Of a DNA stretch of 64,000 bases, positions 37,739 through 48,196 are shown one piece after another. The position numbers and the translations under genes are program-made. Numbering within the stretch: position 1 is the stretch's first letter; each line of letters starts with the position of its first letter. Under the pieces are notes generated by a model that was not told where the DNA came from, ran no database searches, and saw nothing but the letters and a program-made list of their open reading frames with translations. The DNA comes from Brachycybe producta (Eukaryota > Arthropoda > Diplopoda > Playtdesmida > Andrognathidae): NCBI GenBank assembly GCA_036925085.1, contig JAUPFP010000001.1:10171754-10235753 (forward strand), given 5' to 3'.

Positions 37739-37990
37739 TATACGTTGAACCACTTTTCAAAAACAGAATGAACTTAAGTCTGCAGTGTCGACTGTGTGGA
37801 CTCCAACACGGTGCTGTAAATATTCTAGGTGGAGAGAGATCTTCATCCATTGAGGAATTTCAACGTTGCGCATGCGCAATTGAGAGTGACCTTGCAATTC
37901 GTTAAGTGTTCATGATATGAAAATCTTTTTAAGACTCTCTCTGTAAATGATACAATTTTAGTTTAGAATAATTTTTAAAATGTCATTAAG
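37739..37990. other. non-coding
   Basis: Nothing recognised; GCGCATGCGC-like word at 37866. Confidence 0.5.
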
Positions 37991-38699
37991 AGTTAAGAGC
38001 TTGGATACACGTCGTCCATCTTGTTGTTTTGAGCAGACGACAACGAGACAAATGAGTGTTACTAAAAGTGCAAGAAATCGCCTCACAATCGCTCAATTAA
38101 AATACAGTAACGCGTAAAATGCAATAAAAAGTATTGTTCTTCACGTGCTCGATTTATATAAGTTTTGAAAAGGTCCTTCTATTTTTTAACAACGTTTAAA
38201 ATCGTACATTTTTTTAACTCCATGTTAAGTCCCATAGGAGCAAAACACCGTCCCACAAACGTTAGAAGAACTCTCATTAAAACGATTTAGAACAACCAAA
38301 AAAAATTAGCACGTACTTAAATGTGTTTATTGCCTTCACGAAGTTTTCTTTTTATAAATTTTGAAAAGGTCCTTCTATTTTTAAACAAAGTTCAAAATCG
38401 AACGTTTTTTAACTCCATGTTAAGTCCCATAGGATCAAAAACCGTCACCCAAACATTTGAAGAACTCCCATTAAAAACGACTTAGAACAATAACATAAAA
38501 ATTAGCACGTGCATTAATCTATTGGCTTCACGCTGATTGCTTTTTATAAGCTTAGCACGGGAAATTATTTTTCTATTCATTATAATGTGACATGGAAGCT
38601 GGAGAAAAAACGTTAAAAAACCGGTTTTCAATCAAAAACGATCGCAGCGCCTACAATCGGAGAAATTTGAAACTAAACGCTGTATCTAGGCTCTTAACT
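37991..38699. mobile_element. ~709 bp element with inverted termini and a doubled 196 bp core
   Basis: Termini AGTTAAGAGCTTGGATACAC and TGTATCTAGGCTCTTAACT are inverted. Inside, two direct copies of a 196 bp unit (from about 38155 and 38351) share TTTTGAAAAGGTCCTTCTAT, AACTCCATGTTAAGTCCCAT and TTAGCACGT. No long open frame. Confidence 0.75.
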
Positions 38700-39424
38700 T
38701 TTTTTTAAAAAAAAATTGCAATCAAAATACCTGCAATATATCATATTCACCTATTAAACAATTTTCAGATTGCTATTCGAAGTTAATTAAAAAAAAATAT
38801 TACAATAAAAAGTACTTTTAGTATGGTCATCCTACCATTCTAGTTTCTAAAAAAAAAACGGATTTTTCTTTTCTTTCTGGAAGTTTTTTTTTTTTAATTC
38901 TCAAGACACTTTATACATCTATTTTATTACAAACTGTGCTTACATGTCTGTTATCATCAGTCGTGAGAGTAAAAAGTTAACTTTCATCTTTACAGTGAGG
39001 GTGTTTTAATGTAGACTAGAATAAGCGTGCCAAGATGGCTTATTTTTTGTTATAGCGAGTGACTGAGTGAGTGGCGTGCGCGCATTCAGCCACGTTAGAA
39101 TTTCTATGAGAGAAGAGAAAAAAAAAAACACATAAAAGAATGGGGATGGGTTGAACATGAAATAATACTCAGAACCTATAACAAAATTTGCTAACATGCT
39201 TTCATTATATGTCAAAATACAAAAAGAGGTGCATTCCGTAACTTAAGAGACCATTACCTTCAGAAATATCTTTTCAAAATATTGTCAAAACTTATAGAAA
39301 GATTGCCAAAACGATTTTTAAAATTTAAAATAAAGTCATTAAAACCATTAAAAAAAATTTAAAAATGAAGTGATTTTTTCTGAGTCACCAAAAACGAAAG
39401 TCCACCCCCCCCCCCCATATTTTT
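38700..39424. other. AT-rich non-coding
   Basis: A lone CATTCTAGTTTCTAAAAAAA at 38836 is a fragment of the common foldback arm. C run at 39404-39415. Confidence 0.5.
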
Positions 39425-39552
39425 GACAAGCAATTAGAAATCGGGACATGCAGAAGTTGGCTCTGCCCTTTTTATGACAACCAATTAGAAGTTGCCAGTC
39501 GTCATAGAAAGGGCGGAGCCAACTTCTGTATGTTCCGATTTCTAATTGCCTG
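39425..39552. mobile_element. 128 bp palindromic element
   Basis: Arms CAAGCAATTAGAAATCGGGA and TCCGATTTCTAATTGCCTG, continuing as CAGAAGTTGGCTCTGCCCTT with AAGGGCGGAGCCAACTTCTG. It shares an inner module with 28345-28508. Confidence 0.87.
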
Positions 39553-41033
39553 TTATTTTTGTGGCAAAGGTTGTCACCTCACATTTCCAGAATTCCTTAA
39601 TCAAATACATGTATTCCCTATTCCTATTCAACTCAACACAACCTTCCATGTGGGAAATAATTCAAATATTAAATCCATAGTACTTTGAAATGAAAGTAAT
39701 GTGAGCTGGTGACAACAACACATCAGAATTCGAGTAGAGGAGTTGACTTTGGGGAGGGTTTTGTTGTCAATATCTGTTGTTTGGTGGCGCATCTATCTGA
39801 TAAAGTCCATTTACATGAAGTCAACTGATTTTTAATTTTTTTTAAATTATATTAATGACTTATTTTAAATTTTAAAAGTTGTTTTGGTAATTGTGGAATA
39901 ATTCTTATCAATATTTTGACAAGAAATTTCTGGAGGTAATATTGGTCTCTTTAATAAAAACATGAACTACCCTCGCATACATTGCAACAATTAAAAGTAA
40001 CCCAATATTTGAACACCCCCCCCACCCCCATCTCACTCCGACAGGTAAGATTTTAAATGGATAATCCAAGACAATTCTTTTTTTTAAAAAAAAAGTCGAC
40101 TAAATTCCAAATGAAGGTTTAAAACTTAAAATAATAACATCTATGTTTGTTTTTGCAAAAATTTTGCAAACAATTAAAGCAAAAATAGGTTTAAAAAAAA
40201 CAAATAATTTTGATGGGGGGGGGGGGGGGGAAGGGGGTTAGGAGGTGAAGAAATTAAAAGGTAAAAATAAAAGGGGGGGGGGGCGGAGGTGGTTTATGTA
40301 AGTAAACTTGAGATTAGGCCTACATTTGTTTTTTTGTTTTTGAGTAATTTCTTCAAGATTTGTGGTGTTTTAACTAAAAAAAAAATGTGCGGTTCAACAT
40401 CAAAGGTAGAAAAATGCAACATTTTCCACCCATTTTCATCTTTCACCGCTATATTACAATGTTTTTATATACCACCTCACACCCCCCCCCCCTCTTTTAT
40501 ACCTGTGTGCGTTCACATTACTATTATTACCTGAATTACATTTTTTTAACAAAGAATTTAATGTCCAGTCTTTGCAAAACTACCTCCTATTTTTATACAA
40601 ATAGCAAAAGGAGAAAGAAATTAAAACAAAAAAGAACTATATATTTCATTTTACAACATTTCTCTCTCTCTCTCTCTTTCTCTCCATTTCTCTCCATCTC
40701 TCCATTTCGCTCTCTCTCTCTTTCTCTCCATTTCTCCATCTCTCCATTTCGCTCTTTCTCTCTCTCTCCATCTCTCTCGTTCCTCGCCTGAAATGGTGTT
40801 CATCTTTTCTCAGGTGTATAATTACATAAAATATGCCACTTGTACTGGATTTAAGTTTGTTCGTGCTCAAATTTACATATGTATTGATAAATTCCATTAA
40901 AATGTTAATCAATTAACACTTTAATATCTTTGATGAATATACTTTCGAGATTATTAATAAATTAAATTATGTTCTAGGGGTAATAAAAATGTTTAGAAAC
41001 TTAAAAACATGTTTAATAATTAATTCTTTTATT
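39553..41033. other. non-coding; G/C runs and a CT-rich tract at 40662-40787
   Basis: Long G runs at about 40216-40229 and 40274-40283, C runs near 40013 and 40482. The CT tract has two ~60 bp copies containing CTCTCCATTTCTCTCCATCT. Frames on both strands across it are by-products. Confidence 0.7.
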
Positions 41034-41332
41034 CCTGGTACAGACATGAGTTAAATGAATTCAAATTAAATGTGTTTAGGTGAATTATACGGAATCCAGT
41101 TAAGGACATGAACACCAAATAAAAATTGACTTTATTATTAATATTTAAAATTGAAATACTAAATCATTATTTTAATGTCAATAGTTTATATAGTTTTTAT
41201 TTAAGTATTAACTCAATATTTTTAAGATTATTAACTGAATAAATTGAATTCGACATATTGTTTGTTTGCCCTTCACAGGGCTCTGTAGAACACGCTTATT
41301 ATTTAAATGCAGTTAAATTATCAGCTGTGAAT
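41034..41332. mobile_element. degraded MITE of the TACCTTGTACACAC family
   Basis: Interior matches the family (GAATTCAAATTAAATGTGTT, then AATTATACGGAATCCAGTTA), with a shortened CTTCACAGGGCTCTGTAG. Both ends have drifted (CCTGGTACAGACATGAG; ATTATCAGCTGTGAATGAAG). Confidence 0.85.
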
Positions 41333-41681
41333 GAAGAACTATTTAATAGTTAAAACAATTTTTTATTATAATATTAAATATATATATAATTTATATATTT
41401 TTAATATTAGGCCCTGTAATCAATTTTTTTTAAATGCATTTTCAGTAAAGAGTACACTTGATTAGAGACTACAATGTTAGATTAGCATCGAGAACTAGCC
41501 TCGTTCAGACTAGAATTCTCTTGTCTAATAACCAGAATTATTTCAAGGAAAATTGCATTTTAATAAGAAACGCCCATTATTATATACAAAGATGTTCTAT
41601 TTTGAATAAAATCCAATTTGTACTTTCTAATTTCTATTCTGCATACTTTTTTTTTTTGCATATTTTCACGTTTATTATTAA
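41333..41681. other. AT-rich non-coding
   Basis: Nothing recognised; AT-dinucleotide-rich near 41380. Confidence 0.5.
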
Positions 41682-41998
41682 TAGAGCTCGGATCTTTATG
41701 CGGTATCAAGCAAATATTTCTCAATCCGTGTCTCAAGGTGAAGTGAAGTAGCAATCTTGTTCAGACCAACCTACAATTAATTGCAATTTTTTCAATCAAA
41801 AACACTGGTTAGAGGCTACAAGTCTAGTTGACAACAGATAATAACGTCTGGTTACTATCCAACCTCTAACTAGCCTTTTTGATTAGAAAAAAATAATTGC
41901 AGTTGCTTTAATGATGATAAGGATTACTTCCAAATTGGCCCTCGGAGGGCCACAAATTGGGAAATGTTTGCTTGATATTGCATAAAAATCCGAGCCAT
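41682..41998. mobile_element. hAT-like MITE of the TAGGGCTCGGA family
   Basis: TAGAGCTCGGATCTTTATGC start and GCATAAAAATCCGAGCC end, with the family interior (GGTTAGAGGCTACAAG, CTAGTTGACAAC, GGGCCACAAATTGGGAAATG). No clean 8 bp duplication remains. Confidence 0.85.
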
Positions 41999-43667
41999 CA
42001 TAGCAATCATGGTAAACTGAAGGAATTTTTTTTTCTTTTTTTTTTCAAAGAAAAAAAAACCTGTCTTCAAAGTAAATATTCTTAACATTGTTTCCACTTA
42101 GACTCATTTGCCTGAGTGGAAACGCACTTTTAAAAATCATAAATAAAATATTTCAATTTCGATTTTGATTTTTTTTTTAAAAAACACGGGGTCATAGTTG
42201 CACGTCTTTGCAATTTTATACATTATAAAAATACATGCATATTTTTGCTGATTTCACTGCATAAACATCCTAACCCTAATAATAATCCAATTCGCTCTCT
42301 CTCTCTCTCTCGTTGTGTTAAAATGCTTAACAACAACAGCATGTTTGGGTATGTTTTGTTTTTTTCTCCTATTGTGGAGTCATGAAATTGCTATTATATT
42401 GAGATTTAGTTGAAATGTAAAAATCGATTGGAAAAATTATTGATTTTTTGCCTCTACATAAATTATGGAAGAAAAGCTCCTCGATTGCCATTGGTGGGCG
42501 TCACATTGGATAGAATCCTCTTAGCTCTCAAAGGCCCTATGTGATCTATAAGGGCATGCATCATTCAAGAAAAATGCACCAAAGGGTTTATTATTTAAGA
42601 GCGGATTTATATATGCATTAAAAACCTTCAAAATATGCTCGCAAACATATTTGCCTAACAAAATGGGAAATTAAGTCATTAACGTAATTATATTATTTAT
42701 GTAGCTTACATTAACTAATTGTAAACGATATAGTTACCCGAATGCATTAGTAATTTACTAAATTACACATTTATTGATTTTTTAATTATCAATCAAAATA
42801 TATTTAATAAAAATATGCACTGATTTTGGATTTTTCTTATTTTTTCTTTCATTTATCAAGTGCTTTTTTTAAAATTTTGTTCAAATTCTTTTTTGCAATT
42901 CTTTGATTTTCCAAAGTTTTTCAAAGAATTTTTAAATTATTTTTGTGTAAATTATAGAATTACATAAAAATAATAGTAATTATTAAATTACACATTTATT
43001 GATTTCATAATTATGAATCAAAATACATTTCATAATAATATATATTACCTTTATTTTTTCTTATTAAAATAAACATGAAAAAACAAAAAGTTTTTTCAAA
43101 TGTTTATTTTTTAAATTTTTCAAATTAAACAAAAATAATTTGAAAAAATAATTCAAAAATTTTAGAAAAAATCTAATAATTTAAAAAAAATTATTACAAA
43201 ACATTTTTTCGCGGAAAAGCATAGAATATGCATAAAAATAATTCAAGTCTTAATTAGATTCTACAAATAGTCCATTCTCACATATAAATACATAAGATTC
43301 ATATGCAAATGACAAATGAAATATGCATTTATAATTTTCTATAATTTACAATATTCAACAATGTTTCGAAAACATGTTTTACTGTGTTTCATTCAAACAA
43401 ACACCAATCTCCATAATATAAGCATTTAAATCCGGCTCCCTACTTATTATACCATTATTAAAAAATGATTCATTTTTTTCATCAAGCTTATTATAAACGA
43501 TGATAACAGCCAACCAGCTAGGATAGAAAAAAATAAATGAATTGTTCTTTTTTCGATGTTGGCCGGAAGAAAAATTAATATGTGAACAATTATTATAAGA
43601 AAACTCATAATTAGTCTCCCCCATAATATATATCAAATACGGAGGACTGGAGACAGAGGCTAATTAT
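41999..43667. other. very AT-rich non-coding
   Basis: (CT)n at 42294-42311. GCATATTT/ATATGCA words are scattered. An 85-codon minus frame (43379-43636) shows no domain. Confidence 0.5.
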
Positions 43668-45146
43668 TACGGCTCGAATTTTTATGCAATAATGTCAAGC
43701 AAATGTTTCTCAATCTGTGGCCCAAGTGCCAATTGTGAAGCAATTCTTCATCATCATCATCATCACCATTTGAACAACTGCAATTGTTTTTGTTTTATAA
43801 TACGTAAAGGCTGGTTAGAAGCTAGATGAAAATTAGTAGTAACTAGAGAACTAGCGAGTTCTAGCCTCTGAAAAGGTGTTTTTGATTTAAAAAAATAATT
43901 GTTAGTTGAACTTAACTGGATTGTTAAGTCATAATTGGCTCTTTGGCGGCCACAAATTGTGAAATATTTGCTTGATATTTCATAAAAATCCGAACCTTAG
44001 CAATCATTATCACTAGAGCAACTGCAATTATGCTTTTTATCTAAATGAAAAAGGTCTGGTTAGAGGCTACATGCCTGGTTACTATGTGTTGTCAACTACA
44101 AAGATCTAGCCTCTAACCAGTCTATGTGATTGAAAAATGCCTGTTAATCTAACTGGGATTGTTACTTCACAAATGGCTCTTGATGCCTAATTCTCACAAC
44201 CTTCATGTAGCTTAGGCTAAGGATTTAGCTTATGTATAAGGGTTGTGAGAACACACACTAGATGGTGGTCAATGTCAAATGTTAGCTTTGGTTAGGTAGC
44301 CTTGGTTACCCATATGTAGCCTACACATTATTTAGTGTGAATGCAAAACAAAGTTAATTTGATCATACGCCACCTGGTGGTCAAATCTGAATAGAAAATG
44401 GCGTCATTCATTTTCTATTTCCATTGTTAGATGTTTCAGTCTATTTGTTAATTTATTAAAATAATTTAAAATTATCAATTGATCTTTATTTAATAATTAC
44501 TTATTTCCATAAACTCTAAATCATCAACCTACCTACAATTAAAATATGTTGCATTTAGTGTGTTCAATGAAGACTCATGCAATTCAGTTTTGTTAGTATG
44601 GACAATATCAGCCATTTCCCCTCCAATTATGTATACATTATGCAGGCTATACACAGCACAATGTCCACACATAATGGCCAGTGCCAAATTTGTAAAAATT
44701 AAATAAATATGCTGTAGTGAGCTCCCCCTTTAGGCAGGTCACAAAGCCCATATGTAGCTGCTCACATGTGAACACAGTCGTTTAGCCAAGGCTATTTTAG
44801 CCCGAGCTACAAGAAGGTTGTGAGAAGTAGGCATGAGCGGCCACAAATTGAGGAACATTTGCTTGATATTGCATAAAAATCCGAACCCTAGCAATCATTA
44901 TCATTAGAACAACTGTAATTATGCTTTTTAAGTAAATCAAAAAGATCTGGTTAGAGGTTATATGTCTGGTTACTATTAGTTGTCAACCAGAAAATTCCAG
45001 CTTCTAACCAGTACATGTTTTTGATTGAAAAAAAAAACCAAAATTATTGGTTTAATCTAAATGGAACTTTTACTTCACAATTGGCCCTTGGGGCTACAGA
45101 CTGAGGAACATTTCGTTTTAATTATTGCATAAAAATCCGACCCCTA
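43668..45146. mobile_element. composite hAT-like element: one left end plus three tandem core/right-end units
   Basis: One left terminus (TACGGCTCGAATTTTTATGC) is followed by three successive copies of a ~250 bp unit, each running from about AATCATTATCA(C/T)TAGA to GCATAAAAATCCGA. The outer flanks are CTAATTAT (43660-43667) and ATAATTAT (45147-45154), 7 of 8 identical, as if the whole array were one insertion. The second unit is split by the 650 bp element at 44184-44833. Confidence 0.8.
44184..44833. mobile_element. 650 bp non-autonomous element with 3 bp target duplication TGA
   Basis: Termini TGCCTAATTCTCACAACCTT and AAGGTTGTGAGAAGTAGGCA, inverted over about 28 bases. Flanks are TGA (44181-44183) and TGA (44834-44836). 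Removing it restores GGCTCTTGAGCGGCCACAAA, matching other copies of the host repeat. No transposase frame. A 3 bp duplication is seen with PIF/Harbinger-type elements, although those usually prefer TWA. Confidence 0.9.
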
Positions 45147-45801
45147 ATAATTATACTTATCATATGTACTTATTATGCAATTTTCATATATCTTTTTTTG
45201 TTGTTATTGTTATTTTGTATTATTTTCTTTTGAGAAATATTATTTCATTATTAAATTGCAATATTTATATTTATATTGCAACAAGAAATGATTAAGAAAT
45301 TAGTAAAAAAAAAAAGAGAAAAAAAATGATTGACACATTGTATTAATTAATTATTAAAAGAGACAAAATAAATCTTTTAATTTTTAATTTCTTTATTAAA
45401 ATAATAATCTGTTTTTCATTTCTTCTTCTTTTTGGAAGCAACAATTAAAAATTGCTGCTTTTCATGTTTTTATTTTGATAAGAAGAAATAATATTTATAA
45501 TATTTATAATAATATAATATAGACATATTTTTATTGTGTGTTTATTGAAATATCTTTTTTCTTTTAATTGACTTTTATTTGTTTGTTCTTTCTACTCAGT
45601 ATAGAAATGGTAAAATGAATATAAAACAATGGACCAAATATACACGTATTATTATTATATAGTTTTTTCTTTGTTGTTGTTATTTTTCTGCGATGATGAG
45701 CCATTTCTTCTTATTATTATTAATATTTCTTTACATTAATACAAGTATATTAAGTTCTATTTAATTTTTGTTATTACAACACTTTTTTGGGGGAGACTTA
45801 A

Positions 45802-45853
<52 letters not shown>

Positions 45854-45946
45854 GGTAAGTGGTCATTGAATGACGACTTCTACAAAAACGCATTCAAAAT
45901 AGAATTAAATTTATATTTATTTTCAATTTGATAATATAATATTTTA

Positions 45947-45980
<34 letters not shown>

Positions 45981-46220
45981 TATAATAATATATTATGATA
46001 CACAAGATGAGGAGGAAGAAGGGAAAATTGAGGGGGAAAAGGGGTGGCAGTAGATTGGCTACATTGTACAAGTAGTGTAGGTAGGCGTTTTCAAATGGAA
46101 TGGTTTTTTTTTCTCCTTCTTCTTCCAGAATTATACATTTTTTTTTAATAAAAAAGGGAAAATATTTACAACAAGAGGTTCTCTCTTTATATATAATATA
46201 TAGAAATGCCGGCCATTTGC
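45147..46220. other. AT-rich non-coding with two (AAT)n microsatellites
   Basis: Perfect (AAT)n at about 45803-45854 and 45950-45979. No gene. Confidence 0.8.
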
Positions 46221-47445
46221 TTTAAACGATGCTTAAAATAAAGCTAAGCTTAAAACATAACTTTAATTTTTTTTTAAAAAAAACTCAGTAAAGGCTTAAG
46301 ATTAAAATTTTAAGTTTAGATAAATTTTAAAATAACCCAATTTTCAAAAATCAGAAAATAAATCGAGGATTAGCTGAAGATATCAATTGTATAATGTATA
46401 CATTTTGAGCCACAGTTGATCTTCGATTAACTTAACAGTTGATTGTAATGACAATGAGTTCTTTTTAAATGTCGCCCATTATTTATAATTCCCAAAAAAC
46501 GACGATCTTAAGACTATTTTTTTAAGAAAAAATTAACTTTTAAGTCGGAGATCATTTCTTATGATTAAACCCACTAACACTTAAATTAATCTCGACTTAA
46601 ATTAATCGATTGTTGAAAATTTATCTAAAATTATAAAAACTCTTCCTAAGAGTTTGAGTATCAAAAATATCTAATTAATTTTAAGTTAAAGATCAACCGA
46701 GGCTCAATTACACCCTAAGCATTAGAACGCTCAACTAATCTTGACTTAAGTTTTAATCGGCTGTTAACATTTTTTTAAAATTTAAAAAAAAATCTTCACA
46801 TGGATTTACATATAGAAATTTTTCAACCAGAAGAAACATTTAACTAATTTTAAGTCGAAGATCAACTGAGGCTCAAAACTATAGCCTACTAATATACATT
46901 TGTAAATTTTAATTATAATCTCGATTCGGTTTTAAATTTAATTGGATGTTGAAATTTATCTAAAATGAAAAACTGTACATGGATTTACTATAAATAAAAA
47001 TGTTCAACCAGAAAAAATATTTAATAAATTTTAAGTCGAAGATCAACTGCGGTTTTAATTATACGATATAGATTTTTTACCTTTTTAACTTATTCTCGAC
47101 TTTGTTGAATTTGTTGAAACTTACATATTCAATTATAAGTCAGTATTAATAACTAATTTTTATGTTGAGCCTTGCTTTAAGCTTAGCTTTGTTTACTTTT
47201 AGCTTTGTTTTAAGCTTAGTTTTGTTTACTTTTAGCTTTGTCTTAAGCTTAGCTTTGTTTACTTTTAGCTTTGTTTTAAGCTTAGTTTTGTCTTAAGCTT
47301 AGCTTTGTTTCAAGCTTAGTTTTGTCTTAAGCTTAGCTTTGTTTCAAGCTTAGTTTTGTCTTAAGCTTAGCTTTGTTTCAAGCTTAGCTTTGTTTACTTT
47401 TAGCTTTGTTTTAAGCTTAGCCTTTCTTTTAAGCACCGCTTTAAA
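46221..47445. mobile_element. ~1.2 kb element with 37 bp inverted termini and two internal tandem arrays
   Basis: The left end TTTAAACGATGCTTAAAAT...GCTAAGCTTAAAAC mirrors the right end GTTTTAAGCTTAGCC...TTTTAAGCACCGCTTTAAA. Array 1 (about 46570-47060) has three 170-180 bp units around TTTTAAGTCGAAGATCAACT. Array 2 (47170-47431) repeats TTTTAAGCTTAGCTTTGTTT with ACTTTTAGCTTTG. No transposase. A solo left-end fragment occurs at 60719-60755. Confidence 0.75.
47170..47431. repeat. AAGCTTAG-rich minisatellite
   Basis: About ten units of roughly 22-33 bp; nearly every unit has the six-base palindrome AAGCTT. Confidence 0.9.
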
Positions 47446-47904
47446 AAATCTTTGATCACATTTGATTTTGTTCTTTAAGTTTTCTTTCTTTTTAAGTGGT
47501 TTTCATCAATTCTGCTTTTGCTTTAGTAATTTGGAATAATTTCTCTGTAAGCAGCTATGAAAGGGCCCTGTGTTTGAGGGACATTTTTTTTTACCAATAA
47601 AAACCCGAACCTGCGGATCTCGATTTTAATTTTCTTTATATATTTTATTTTTTAATTAATTTCCTGTACAATGTTTAATCTCAATTTGATAATAAAAAGT
47701 GGGGGGGGGGGTTCTTTAGCGTTTATATTCAATAATATACAAATAATTATATACTAGAAAGTGACAATAACAAAAAAAAAATAAACAAAATGAAATCACT
47801 GGGATTAATTAATAAAAACAAAACAATTATTGAAAAGGCGATCAAAAAAAAAAAAAAAATAATGCGACACTTCAATTTTCTGAACTCTTTTTTTTATCAT
47901 TATG
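47446..47904. other. non-coding, downstream of the KLF gene
   Basis: G run at 47701-47710. A second possible AATAAA for KLF lies near 47645 on the minus strand. Confidence 0.5.
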
Positions 47905-48165
47905 TCTTTCAGAGAAAACTAGAAAGTGGTTTAGAAACTAGAAAGGTAGCTCAATCCACTTTAAGGCTATTTTCAAAATAAGCTTTTTATAACTTCTTCA
48001 AACTTAAAAAAGTTGGACCATTTTCAAATAACATTCACATAAAAAGTTTATTTTGTAATATATTGAGCTACTTCTTACCCTTCTAGTTTCTAAAACACCT
48101 TCAAAGCTTCTCTTTCATTTTTGCACTTGAAAGACAGTATTAATCAAGAGTTGGAGAGGCTAAGG
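47905..48165. repeat. TTAAGGTGG-superfamily foldback in the KLF 3' region
   Basis: Arms GGTTTAGAAACTAGAAAGGT and ACCCTTCTAGTTTCTAAAAC. It ends about 30 bases before the KLF stop codon position, so it probably lies in the 3' untranslated region. Confidence 0.82.
48047..48052 (-). terminator. candidate KLF polyadenylation signal AATAAA
   Basis: Minus-strand AATAAA lies about 145 bases past the KLF stop codon and is followed by a T/G-rich stretch. It is the first such hexamer downstream and lies inside a foldback repeat copy (47905-48165), so the repeat may supply the 3' end signal. Another hexamer near 47645 would also serve. Confidence 0.3.
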
Positions 48166-48196
48166 GTATTTTTTTGTTTCTGTTTATATAAAGAGT

